Assembly: GCA_038049695.1 (NCBI GenBank)
Contig: CP142454.1
Location: forward strand, 90,728,501 to 90,792,500
Direction of reading: 5' to 3'
DNA: 64,000 nucleotides
Source of the DNA: Cinnamomum chago
Lineage: Eukaryota > Streptophyta > Magnoliopsida > Laurales > Lauraceae
The notes beneath the pieces are model-generated. The model was not told the origin of the DNA and made no database searches. It was given only the letters and a program-made list of their open reading frames with translations. Position 1 is the stretch's first letter. Each line of letters opens with the position of its first letter. A program made the translations under genes and the position numbers. Below are positions 45,232 through 56,882 of this stretch, piece by piece.

Positions 45232-47823
45232 GCTCAGCTGTGAGAGGTCATGGGTTTGAGTCCTCGCATCACTGCTCCCTCCCTCGCTCAAAAATATATC
45301 TATATATATTTTGGCCGAATGGGTATTCCGGCTCTAAAGCACAAAGTGCAAATAAATAAATAAATAACCCAAGCACGACCCATCTATTAATAACTAAACC
45401 CCATACCCAAAGCCCAATCCATGAGCTCAGTTACAAATAAAGAAAACACTCTCCTTTTTAAGAGAAGAAAAAAATTGCTACTCTCTCACCTTCTGATTCT
45501 ACAACAACCTAAATTTTGTTCTCTTATATTGACCAATTACTTCCCTTCAACAGTAAATTAAATTTATGATTTATTGTGTGTATATTGTATTTTGATATTA
45601 TTTCATCCAATTGTTATTCGCACATGTCCATCCATTATTTTGTGAACCAAGCCTCGACCCGTGACCCACAATAAAGCAAAAAAAGGAAAAAAAAGGCTAC
45701 AGAATTGGTTTTTGATATTTCCGCCGTATGAATCGGCGGTATATCTGTAGTTTCCAGATTTCCTCCTCTCAAAGAGGAGGAAAACTGGAAACTCCTAGTT
45801 TACCGCCGATTCTAGCAGCGGTAAAGACGCAATTTCCGATTTTCCTCCTCTCAGAGAGGAGGAAATCTGGAAAGTAACGAGTTTACCGCCGATTCCAGCA
45901 GCGGTAAAGTAGAGTGAGTGTCCAAATAAAGTCGCAAGTCCTTTCCATTTCCAATTAAAAAATAATAGAATCAAAGAATCGATAGTTGCGTTTTTCTTGG
46001 AGCGCATATCTAATGAACACCCATATGATATGAAAAGAGAGAAGAAAATCATACAAGCTGACTTTGGCAATTGACACATGTTGAATTCAATTTCAAGTCT
46101 TTCTAATATATATCCTTCCCAATAAATAAAAGTAGAAGTATATAAATGATGATCAAATATCATCCCCATAATTAAAGAATAAAATCCGAGATATCACTCT
46201 ATTAAAGGAATTTGCTCCTGTCTGCAACTTCATCCTTAAATCTTTCATCACTCGTAGTCCTTAATGATCATCCATGTGATTCACTTGATAATAAATTCTT
46301 AAAAATTCAATTCCATGGAAACAGAGAGGCCCTTAAGAGAGCACATCTGGGAAAGAAAATTTAAAAGTATTGAGTGTTATAACGTATCTAATCTAGAGCA
46401 ATGACACAAAAGGTTTTGCAATCTTGTAATCAACATGTAAGCTTTATTTTTGTTGACATGCTTAGATTTGGAAACTCTCTTGACGTAACCAGAAAGCTGA
46501 ACGACTGATGGAACTGGTCAAATCAAGCTTGATAACTATTTAGGACCGTAGCAAAACACCACACGGTCGCTTACATGCACAGAAAGGCGGTGATGTCTCG
46601 ACGACAACGGCATGTTTGTAGGGTTGCAAACGGAACGGTTCCGGATCGGAACCATAGTGGACTTGGACCAGTTTCTAAATAACAGTTCCGGTTCTGAATC
46701 CGGTTTTGACTCGTAACTTGTTTAGTTGGCTCCAGACGCGGCTCCGATAGGAAAACCCGGATTCGGGTCTACCTAGAGGACTGAAATCCTGTTCCAAAAT
46801 TAATTCTAATTCATCTTTATTCTTCATGTCTCCTAAAATAAGCATATCATTCAGCTTATAACAGTGTGTCAAGTCCACTACCGCTAATATTCTACATAAA
46901 AATGTAAAAAAAATGGGAGTTAATTTTGAGGTACAATTTGCAATATCAAATGCTCATATGTCGGGTCCACGGGTCGGAAGCTATATGGACCCGGACCCGT
47001 TTGTCAATCGGAACCGAAATTAGGTTCCTGACCCGGACCCGTTTACGAAGGGGAACCAAAAATAGGTTCCAGACCCGGTTTTTTTTCGGGTCGGAACTTC
47101 TTGGTAATCGGATACCCGTTTGGAACCCTACATGTTTGCGAGTATAGGCTCTTTCTTTTTTTTTTATCCGGTTGAAATGAAGGTTCTGCTTGTTTCACGT
47201 ACATTCTCGATCGTAGATATTAGGATCTCTGGGTTTTGATGGCAACAATTCTGCACCTTGTATAGAAGAGTCAATAATTTCGTAGAACGAAAGATTTCTT
47301 TAGTTTCGAGAATTCTCGGGAAATTTAGGTTGTGCATGGCCATGAGATACTCAAACACATACATACTTGTCATGGGCTGCATTCTCACTTTAGGACCAAC
47401 AAAACCGATGTTCAATGCATGAGCTAAAAAACAAGTGAGATAAGAAAGAGAAGGTGGAACCGGATCCGGACCCGGAACCGTTTCGGAACCGATTCCTTGT
47501 CTTCGGAACCGATTCCTTGTCTTCGGAACCGATTCCTTGTCTTCGGAACCAGAACCCGAACAATACATGGGATAGGTCTAGATCCAGGTCCGAGTCTAGG
47601 TAGAGAATCAAATTAGAAAAAACACAAGGTTCTTAGGAGAGATTTTAGAAAATTGAGGTAATATGTTGGTTATCGGGTCCACGGGACCGAACCAAGGTGG
47701 AACCGGACCCGGACCCATTTTCTTATTGGGAAATGATTAAGGACCCAGACCCGGTTTTAACGGGTCGGAACCTCCCCGTAATCGGAAAATAAGGGACCCA
47801 TTTACATCCCTAGTCGTACACCA
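45232..47823 (+). repeat. Array unit U12, long form
   Basis: 2,592-bp unit. It keeps about 190 bp (about 47238-47424, CAACAATTCTGCACC... to ...CAATGCATGAG) that all units to the left lack, where TTTTTATTGTACTAAG joins instead. It also has three tandem copies of a 20-bp GATTCCTTGTCTTCGGAACC unit (about 47484-47550). hAT-like element at 46619-47130. Confidence 0.9.
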
Positions 47824-50447
47824 GCTCAGCTATGAGAGGTAATGGGTTTGAGTCCTCGCATCACTGCTCCCTCCCTCCCTCATAAATATATCTATATATA
47901 TTTTGGCCGAGCGGGTATTCCGTCTCTGAAGCACTAAGTGCAAATAAATAAATAAATAAATAACCCGAGCACGGCCCAACTATTAATAACTAAACCCCGT
48001 ACCCAAAGCCCAATCCATGAGATCAGTTACAAATAAAGAAAATACTCTCCTTTTTAAGAGAAGAAATAAAAATGCTACTCTCTCACCTTCTGATTCTACA
48101 ACATCCTAAATTTTGTTCTCTCTTATATTGACCAATTACTTCGCTTCAACGGTAAATAAATTTACGATTTAATGTGTGTATGTTGTGATTTGATATTATT
48201 TCATCTAATTGTTATTCACACATGTCCACCCATCATTTTGTGAACCATGCCCTGACCCGTGATCTACAATAAAGCAAAAGAAGGAAAAAAAGGCTAAAAA
48301 ATCGGTTTTTGATATTTTCGCCGTATGTATCCGCGGTATAACTGCAGTTTCCTCCTCTCAGAGAGGAGGAAAACTGGAAACTGCCAGTTTGCTACCGATT
48401 CTAGCAGCAGTAAAGATGCAATTTTCGGTTTTCCTCCTCTCAGAAAGGAGGAAATTTGGAAAGTAACGAGTTTACCGCCAATTCTAGCAGCGGTAAAGAT
48501 GCAATTTTTGGTTTTCCTCCTCTTAGAAAGGAGGAAATCTGGAAAGTAACGAGTTTACCGCTGATTCCAGCAGCGGTAAAGCTGAGTGAGTGTCCAAATC
48601 TGGAAAGTAACGAGTTTACCGCAAGGCCTTTCCATCTCCAATTAACAAATAATAGAATGAAAGAATCGATAGTTGCATTTTTCTTGCAGCGCATATCTAG
48701 TGAACACCCATATGATATGAATAGAGAGAAGAAAATCACACAAGCTGACTTTGGCAATTGACACATGTTGAATTCAATTTCTAGTCTTTCTAATATATAT
48801 CCTTCCCAATAAATAAAAGTAAAAATATATAAATGGTCACCAAAATCATCCCCATAATTAAAGAATAAAATCCGAGATATCACTCTATTAAAGGAATTTG
48901 CTCCTGTCTACAACTCCATCCTTAAATCTTTCATCACTCGTAGTCCTTAATGATCATCCGTGTGATTCACTTGATAATAAATTCTTAAAAATTCAATTCC
49001 ATGGAAACAGAGGGGCCCTTAAGAGAGCACATCTGGGAAAGAAAATTTAAAAGCATTGAGTGTTAGCACGTATCTAATCTAGAGCAATGACACAAAAGGT
49101 TTTGCAATCTTGTAATCAACATCTAAGCTTTATTCTTGTTGACATGCTTAGATTTGGAAACTCTCTGGACCTAACCAGAAAGTCGAACGACTGATGGAAC
49201 TAGTCAAATCAAGCTCGATAACTATTTAGGACCATAGCAAAACACCACACGGTCACTTACACGCACAGAAAGGTTGTGAAGTCTCGACTACTACGGCATG
49301 TTTGTAGGGTTGCAAACGGAACGGTTCCGGATCGGAACCATAGTGGACTCAGACCCGTTTCTGAATCCGGTATTGACTCGTAACTTGTTTAGTTGGTTCC
49401 AGACCCGGCTCCGATAGGATAACCCGGATCCGGGTCTACCTAGAGGACTGAAATCCTGTTCCAAAATTGATTCTAATTTATCTTTATTCTTCATGTCTCC
49501 TAAAATAAGCATATCATTCAGCTTATAACGGTGCGTCAAGTCCACTACTGCTAATATTGTAAGTAAAGATGTAAAAAAAAAAGGAGTTAATTTTGAGGTA
49601 CAATTTGTAATATCAAATGCTCAAATGCCGGGTCCACGGGTCGGAACCTATATGGACCCGGACCCGTTTATCAATCTGAACCTAAATTAGGTTCCAGACC
49701 CGGACCTATTTACGAAGCGGAACCTAAAATAGGTTCCAGACCCGATTTGTTACGGGTCGGAGCTTCTAGGTAATCGGATACTCGTTTGGAACCCTACATG
49801 TTTGTAAGTATAGGCTCTTTCTTTCTTTTTTGTCCGGTTCAAATGAAGGTTCTGCTGGTTTCACGTACATTCTCGATCATAGATATTAGGATCTCTGGGT
49901 TTTATAGTAACAATTCTGTACCCTGTAATGAAGAGTCAATAATTTCGTAGAACCAAAGATATATTTAGTTTGGAGATGTCTCGATAAATTTAGGTTGTGC
50001 ATGGCCATGAGATACTCAAACACATACATACTTGTCATGGGCTGCATTCTCACTTTAGGACCAGCAAAACCGATGTTCAATTCATGACCTAAAAAACAAG
50101 TGAGATAAGAAAGAGAAGGTGGAACCGGATCCGGATCCGGAACCATCTCGAAACCGATTCCTTGTCTTCGGAACCATAACCCGAACAATATATGGGACGG
50201 GTCTAGATCCAGGTCCGGGTCTAGGTAGAGAATCAAATTAGAAAAAACATAAGGTTTTTAGGAGAGATTTTAGAAAATTGAGGTAATATGTTGGTTATCG
50301 GGTCCACGGTTCCGAACCAAGGTGGAACCGGACCCGGACCCATTTTCTTAATGGGGCATGATTAAGGACCCAGACCTGGTTTTAACGGGTCGGAACCTCC
50401 GCGTAATCGGAAATCGGGGACCCATTTACATCCCTAGTCGTACGCCA
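47824..50447 (+). repeat. Array unit U13, long form with three hairpins
   Basis: 2,624-bp unit. Three copies of the palindrome module start near 48349, 48432 and 48518 (spacing about 83-86 bp), against two in most units. The extra DNA seen in U12 is also present (about 49908-50092). hAT-like element at 49305-49796. Probably closest to the ancestral unit. Confidence 0.9.
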
Positions 50448-51341
50448 GCTCAGCTATGAGAGGTCATGGGTTTGAGTCCTCGCATCACTGCTCCCTCCTT
50501 CCCTTATAAATATATCTATCTATATTTTGGCCGAACGGGTATTCCAGCTCTCAAGCGCTAAGTGCGAATAAATAAATAAATAACCCGAGCACAGCCCATC
50601 TATTAATAACTAAACCCCATACCCAAAGCCCAATCCATGAGCTCAATTACAAACAAAGAAAACACTCTCCTTTTTAAGAGAAGAAATAAAAATGCTACTC
50701 TCTCACCTTCTGATTCTACTGCATCCTAAATTTTGTTCTCTCTTATATTGACCATTTACTTCGCTTCAACGGTAAAATAAATTTACGATTTATTGTGGGT
50801 TTATTGTGATTTGATATTATTTCATCCAACTGTTATTCACACATGTCCATGCATCATTTTGGGAACCAAGCCCCGACCCGTGACCAACAATAAAGCAAAA
50901 GAAGGAAAAAAAGGTTAAAAAATCAGTTTTTTATATTTCCTCCCTATGTATCCGCAGTATACCTGCAGTTTCCTCCTCTCTGGAAACTGCCAGTTTACCG
51001 TCGATTCTAGCAGCGGTAAAGATGCAATTTCCGGTTTTCCTCCTCTCAAAGAGGAGGAAATCTGGAAAGTAACGAATTTACCGCCGATTCCAGCAGCGGT
51101 AGAGTTGAGTGAGTGTCCAAATAAAGTCGCAAGGCCTTTCCATTTCCAATTAAAAAATAATAGAGTGAAAGAATCGATAGTTGCATTTTTCTTGCAGCGC
51201 ATATCTAGTGAACACCCATATGATATGAATAGAGAGAAAAAAATCACGCAAGCTGACTTTGGCAATTGACACATGTTGAATTCAATTTCTAGTCTTTCTA
51301 ATATATTTGTTTCCCAATAAATAAAAGTAGAAATATATAAA
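50448..51341 (+). repeat. Array unit U14, truncated by element D
   Basis: First 894 bp of a unit, ending ...AAATATATAAA, where element D begins. The first hairpin is reduced (CTCCTCTC joined to TGGAAACTGCC near 50978). Whether the array resumes beyond D is outside the window. Confidence 0.9.
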
Positions 51342-53001
51342 TGAAAGTCCTGGGATGTAACCTTAGAGGGGGGGTGAATTGGGTAAGCTACAATATGTGA
51401 CCAATATAGACCAATTTTAACTTCTTAAACTAAACTAGTCACAAGTGATGATAAACAATCAAAATGCGGAAGCTAATAAAACAATCACCACAAAGCAAAC
51501 CCCACTACACAAAGATTTATAGTGGTTCGGCCTCAATGCCTACATCCACTACCGGCTTGTGATCCAATCACCCCACCAAATTTCCACTAATTATGCTTTT
51601 CACTAGGCTAAGCAATAACCTTTACAATGTTGTTTTTCTAGGCTAAACAACAACCTCTCAATGTGCTTTTCCAGGCTAAGCAATAACCTTTACAAGATGC
51701 TTTTCTTACGCTAAGCAATAACCTTTACACAATGCTTTTCTTAGGCTAAGCAATAACCTTTACAAATGAAGGGTTTCTCTAAGAAGGTGTCTTCACAAAA
51801 GAACACTCTAAGAGATACAATTTAAGCTCAATGGAATTGCCTCTTAAATAGGCTAATATGAAAGTGAAAAACTAACTCACACAAACACTAAATGAATGCA
51901 AAGATGTATGCTCATGATGTGTGTGTGTGACAACTTCAATCAAGTTAAAAACAAAGCTCAATTAATATATTGCTTAAAGCAATTCAAAGTTTAAGGCTCA
52001 TAAAAGATTTGATTGAAGTTTAATGCAAATCACATGTATGAATATCAACTTGTCAATGATATGAAAATCAAGGATTCACAAGTTGTATGAAAATGACTAA
52101 CTTAGAACATGTGATGCATGTGCAATGTTGTTTTCAAAACTAAACAAGTTTAACTAAAGTTCAAATGAATGAAAACAACAAATGAAGATTCAATCAAGTA
52201 AAAGAATCATGCTATAAAAGAAAACAAAGTTTTTGGCTAAGCATGATTAAGGAAGATTTTAAAACAACTTGAATTGAAATCAAAGTGAAGAATCCAATCT
52301 TAGTTAGATCAAAGATTAAGAGAAGAATGGATTCAACACATCATAGTTATCATGCTAAAAATCATTTACCAATAATTTAAACAAAGCATATAATCTATGA
52401 TTAAGAGAGGTAGAGCTTACTTAGAGATTTAACTTCATTAATCCAAGCTTTAGCTATCCAAAAGACTCTTTGGTCTCTCTTAGTTCATCCCCTTTTCTTT
52501 GTCTCAAAACACCTCAAAAGAGTCTTGAAAATCTCCTTCTTTCAACACTTTTTTCAAAGGAATGAACTTGTATTTATACTTAAAAAAGGAGTTCCTGCGT
52601 GCCCCCGGTCGACCTGCCCTTTCCTTGGTCGACCTGGTCTTCACAACGGTAAAAAAATTGACCGTTTGAAAAAGGGCAACGGCACTTTACCCGGTCGACC
52701 CGCAGTGGGCGCGGTCAATCGGGCCTCTAGGGTCGACTGCGCCCACTATGGGTCGACCCGGCGGTCGACCCGGGTCTGGGGCCGAATTTCCCTAAAAAGA
52801 CAATTTTCAAGATTTTTCACGTGGGGATTATTTGGGCCATTAAATCAAGCTTGAATACATGTTTTAAATCATTCTAAGAGTTTTAAAACATGAAACATAA
52901 AAAGCCAAAAAAGATTCGAAACATTAAAACCAATGGCTTGCTTGATTTCTAAAACTCTTTTCTAAAACAAATGAATTGCATCCAAGTCTAAAAACAAAAC
53001 A
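51342..53001 (-). repeat. Element D 3' LTR, first part
   Basis: Inverted LTR with a G run (7), a 35-bp repeat block (51592-51763), a minus-strand TATAAATA and a palindrome cluster. It is split at AAACA (52997-53001) by the gypsy insertion and ends at 59280-59428 with TTCCTAACA. Net length is about 1.8 kb. Confidence 0.92.
52571..52770 (-). promoter_or_regulatory. LTR promoter core of D 3' LTR, diverged
   Basis: Minus-strand TATAAATA (52571-52578) followed on the plus strand by at least five GGTCGACC cores (52607, 52628, 52694, 52751, 52763) and decayed versions (GGTCAATC, GGTCGACT). The flanking bases have changed from CGGTCGACCG to CCGGTCGACCYG, while the 8-bp core is kept. Confidence 0.65.
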
Positions 53002-53726
53002 TGTCGCGACCCCGGACCGAGAATCCCGTAGGACCGATCCGGAGTCGGGACATTAGTGTCATAAAACCACAACCATATTCAACTTATTTAATTTTCCACA
53101 GGTGTCCGCGGTGAGGATATCACAACCTTGCATGAATATTTCTTTTTAAGTGCGGAAGCATGTAGCAAATCAAGTAGTCAGACTATCTCTAGTCATGAAA
53201 GCAATAACATCAAGTATAAAATACTGTATCAGAATGAGCAATGATCTATAGCATGTTACCCAAAGTAAGTTGAAGTTTATACAAGTAACATTTAATTACA
53301 TTTCCCCAAAAATAGAGGCCCACAAGGCCAATATGAACAAAACAATAACCCAAAAGAATGGTTAATTAGTTCTCCCAAAATGTTACGCTTCTCATAGCAG
53401 TCTGATGTCTACATGACATCGTCCGCGCGCCACTCAACTAGAGGTTGCGGCTCACCTACCGCCTCCTCTGGCTCCTCCTCAAGGAAACCGGCAACGGGAC
53501 CTGAGTACCAAAGCAAATGTATCAGACACGACGGTCTGGCAAGAGAGTGAAAGGATACAACAACATATAATGAATGAAATATCTTGAAAAGCATAGAAAT
53601 CTGTTTTAACAAGAACTCTCATAAAGTAGAGGAATCATATGCTAGAAAACAAGTAAACAAGATAAAACATATAAGGTATCCAAGGGATCGGGAACTCACA
53701 AGATGGCAATCACATAAAGCTAAGTC
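53002..53726 (-). repeat. Gypsy 3' LTR remnant (725 bp)
   Basis: Matches 56883-57607 with only about five differences, all C/T or G/A transitions (e.g. CCCGTAGG against CCCATAGG). The rest of the LTR, some 1.67 kb, is deleted. Confidence 0.9.
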
Positions 53727-54255
53727 TCCACATCTTCAACGTGAATACAACCGCTGCTAACTCCAGATCATGGGTGTCATAGTTCTTCTCGTGATCTTTC
53801 AACTGCCGGGATCCATAAGCAATCACTTTTCCTTCTTGCATCAACACACAACCAAGTCCAACATTCGAAGCGTCGGTAAAAATGGTAAAACCGCCGCTCC
53901 CGGATGGCAAAGTAAGGACGGGTGCTGTAGTCAATCTCTTCTTTAGCTCTTGGAAACTCTCTTCACATTGATCTGTCCATACATATGGTGCATTTTTCCT
54001 TGTCAACTTCATCAAAGGTGATGTAATCGACGAAAATCCCTGCACAAACCTCCTGTAATAGCCTGCCAATCCCAAAAAACTTCTAATCTCTATCACATTC
54101 TTTGGTCTTTCCCAATTCACTGCCGCTTCAATCTTGGACGGATCCACTGACAATCCTTCCTTAGAGATAATGTGCCCCAAGAATGCTACTTGGTCTAGCC
54201 AAAATTCACACTTATTAAGCTTAGCATACAGCTGATTCTCTCTCAAGAGTTGCAA
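53710..54255 (-). pseudogene. pol: RT C-terminus and RNase H of the gypsy element, truncated
   Basis: Continues the reverse transcriptase after a frameshift near 54253-54262. It holds the RT thumb/connection (LNKCEFW, FLGHIIS, GYYRRF) and the RNase H domain of Ty3/gypsy type with Asp128 in FTDAS and a catalytic Glu165 in ELAAV. Six residues after the Glu-containing helix (KMWR) the frame runs into 3' LTR DNA and stops at once, so the rest of RNase H and all of integrase are lost. The start is arbitrary, because this is an internal piece of a polyprotein. Confidence 0.9.
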
Positions 54256-55426
54256 GCAATGCTATCCTCAAATGCTCTTCATGCTCTTCCATGGTCTTGG
54301 AGTACACCAAAATGTCATCAATAAATACTACCACAAATTGATCTAGATACTCTGCAAATATCTTGTTCATCAATGCCATGAACACTGTCGGTGCATTAGT
54401 CAACCCAAATGGCATCACTAGGAACTCATAGTGGCCATATCTCGTCCGGAAAGCTGTTTTCAACACGTCTGATTCTCTAACTCTCAGCTGATGGTAGCCG
54501 GATCTCAAATCAATCTTTGAAAAGTATGATGCACCTTGCAACTGATCAAACAATTCATCTATTCTTGGTAATGGATACTTGTTCTTGATGGTCACTTGGT
54601 TCAATCTTCTGTAATCTATACACATCCTCATCGAACCATCCTTCTTCTTAACAAACAACACTGGAGCTCCCCATGGTGAAACACTTGGTCTCACAAAACC
54701 TTTGTCCAACAACTCTTGCAACTGGGTCTTCAATTCCCCCAACTCTGCTGGAGCCATCCTATATGGTGCAATAGATATCGGAGCGGTCCCTGGTAGCAAC
54801 TCGATAGTGAAACCAATCTCTCTCATGGGTGGCAAACCTGGAATCTCCTCCGGAAAAATATCCGGGAATTCCCAAACAATTGGGATCTCCTCCACCCCTT
54901 GGGACCGTTTATCCTCCGTGATAAACGCTAAATAAGCTTCACAACCACTTCTCAAAAGTCTGTCAGCCTTCAACGCTGAAACAAACCCTGCACGAGGATT
55001 CCTCCTCTCTCCCTGAAAAGACACTCCTGCTGGTGTCTCAACCAACTTGAAAGTGAGGGTCTTATGGAAACAATCCATTGTGGCATGGTACCCTGCCAGC
55101 CAATCCATCCCTAGGATGACATCATAATCAAACATCTCCAAAGAAATGAGATCTGCGGTTAAAACCACTTCTCCTATCTGGACTGTGCAACTAGGGTAAA
55201 AGGTTCTACAAATAACTTGTTTACCTACTGGGGTTGCCACAGTCAAAATGAACTCAAGTTCTTTAGCATGCATATCAATCAACTTAGAAAATTTATGGGA
55301 TACAAAAGAATGTGTGGAGCCAGGGTCAAACAAAATCATAGTTTTAATCCCACAAATAAGAAGTGTACCTTCCACTACATTACCCGCTGCCTCTGCATCA
55401 ACTCTATTGACCCCATAGATTTGTCC
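54221..55426 (-). pseudogene. pol: Protease and reverse transcriptase of the gypsy element
   Basis: In one frame from the stop codon after Gag. An aspartic protease lies at the start (active site in LFDPGSTHS, about 17 residues after the first Met at 55375; the flap side in ILGMDWL). The reverse transcriptase follows, with [10 protein letters not shown] (first catalytic Asp289), [12 protein letters not shown] and [10 protein letters not shown] (Asp353/Asp354). At about residue 373 a frameshift moves the reading frame to the next segment, ending this one after 11 unrelated residues. It is in the same frame as Gag, so the ancestor had a single Gag-Pol frame. Confidence 0.9.
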
Positions 55427-56782
55427 TCAAAGTTGTGGCCTGTTCTGAGCTTGTTGTGGCCTGCCTTGTGGTGCATTCCTATTCTGCTGCGGTGGACGTT
55501 GCTGTCCCTGCTGATTGCGGGCCTGCTGCTGTGGCTGCTGCTGCTGTCTGAACTGTTGCTGCTGTGGTGCTTGCTGCTGAAGTGGCCTTGGTTGGTTTTG
55601 GACAACCAATGCATGTTGTGGTGGTGGTGGACGTTGTGGCCCTTGTTGCTGCTGTTGTCTGCTTGGCCTAGGGCAATCCCTCATCCTATGGTCCATCGAA
55701 CCACACCTGAAGCACGCTCCTGTGATAGTACGACATTCAGCACTAGCATGGTTCTTCCCACAGTGGATGCAAACCACTGGATTCTGCACATTTGGTCCTG
55801 TCCTCTGCCTCTTATTCTGATGGTTCCCCTGATGCTGGAAATTCTGCTGCTGAGCTGGACTCTTGCCTTGCACTCTGAGGATCTTGTTGTGGAAGTTCTC
55901 GAATTTGTAGGCCCTCTTCACTGCTTCATCAAAAGTAGTAGGTGGTACTACTCCGGTGGCATCTCTCTCGATGAAGGGATTGAGTCCCTCAAAGAACTTA
56001 GCAATTTTCTTCTCCACCGTATCTACCAACTCTGGGGCATATCTAGACAATCTCTCGAACTTGGTAAGGTATTCGAGGACTGTCATGCTCCCTTGCACCA
56101 ACTGCTGAAACTCTATAGCCTTTTGCTTCTTGACGTGAGTGGGTACGTACTTGTCATGAAACTGTCTCTTGAAGTTTGCCCACACTTCTGCATCAGCCAT
56201 GGTCCTATATTCTTCCCTCACTGTTTTCCACCATCTGTCTGCTGTGCCAACAAAAAGGGATGATGCTAGCTTCACTCTATCTCCTCCTGTACACTGAAAG
56301 ATCTCAACGATATTCTCGGTATGTTCCAACCAGTCATTTGCAGCTAGTGGGTCCTCTTCCCCAAGGAATTCCTTCGGAGCTATCTTCCGAAATCGTTCAA
56401 ACAAGGCATTGGGATCATGTTGCCTTCGGTTTATGACGATTGCTGGTTGAGGTTGAACTGGATCGGGTCTCCTCTGTACGACCTCAAGCAATTGCCTTTG
56501 CATTTCTTCCATTTCCCTCGCATGGTCCTCTTCCCTCTTGAGCATATGCTCTTGCAATCTGGCTTGGTTTTCATTGGCTTGACGTTGTTGGTCAAGCATG
56601 GCTTGCATCATTTCCTGAAACTGGTTTGGTGGGTTATTCTCAACCATATCTTCTACTACTGGCCCGATGTGATCACTGTTACTGCCAGAAGGAATGCCAT
56701 TCACTGTTCTCTTATGGGGATGCATAATGCTGCAAAACAAATTGTTAGCACATAATAATATAAAGGGTCTCACATTGCTCAC
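55427..56782 (-). pseudogene. gag: Gag of the gypsy element, ended by an in-frame stop
   Basis: A retrotransposon Gag domain (about 140-265, with WLEHTE, WW and EF..L..G) after a Gln/Glu-rich helix (50-105). Then come two zinc knuckles: CX2CX3HX4C (338-350) and CX2CX4HX4C (357-370). A long Gln/Pro-rich linker (376-450) follows. The likely start is the Met at 56725 (MHPHKRT) rather than the first in frame at 56782. The frame ends with TGA at 55427-55429, but protease continues in the same frame immediately after; a CGA-to-TGA change at a CpG is the simplest cause. The single-frame layout is normal for this lineage. Confidence 0.88.
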
Positions 56783-56867
56783 ACGATACTAGCTAACGAA
56801 AGATCTAACGGATCCTCGCCACGTCCTTAGGATTTCTAGTTTCTTTTAATTGCTTGAAACACGTCTC

Positions 56868-56879
56868 GCTCTGATACCA
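56868..56879 (-). other. Primer binding site of the gypsy element
   Basis: Minus-strand TGGTATCAGAGC, three bases from the 5' LTR; initiator-Met tRNA type. It confirms the element's orientation. Confidence 0.9.
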
Positions 56880-56882
56880 GTC

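Larger units (their letters stand above)
38430..51341 (+). repeat. Diverged right domain of the tandem array
   Basis: Continues the array after element B's target duplication: the last 45 bp of U8, then U9-U13 and a truncated U14. Unit lengths vary (2,022, 2,360, 2,375, 2,592 and 2,624 bp). Substitutions and indels are frequent and increase to the right, where units also keep DNA missing from all others. This looks like the older, unhomogenised edge of the macrosatellite. Confidence 0.93.

Noticed and set aside
55217-56263. 348-codon plus-strand frame rich in Leu/Trp
   Set aside because: It lies antisense to the gypsy Gag; the Leu/Trp bias comes from the CAG/CAA-rich Gln tail read backwards.
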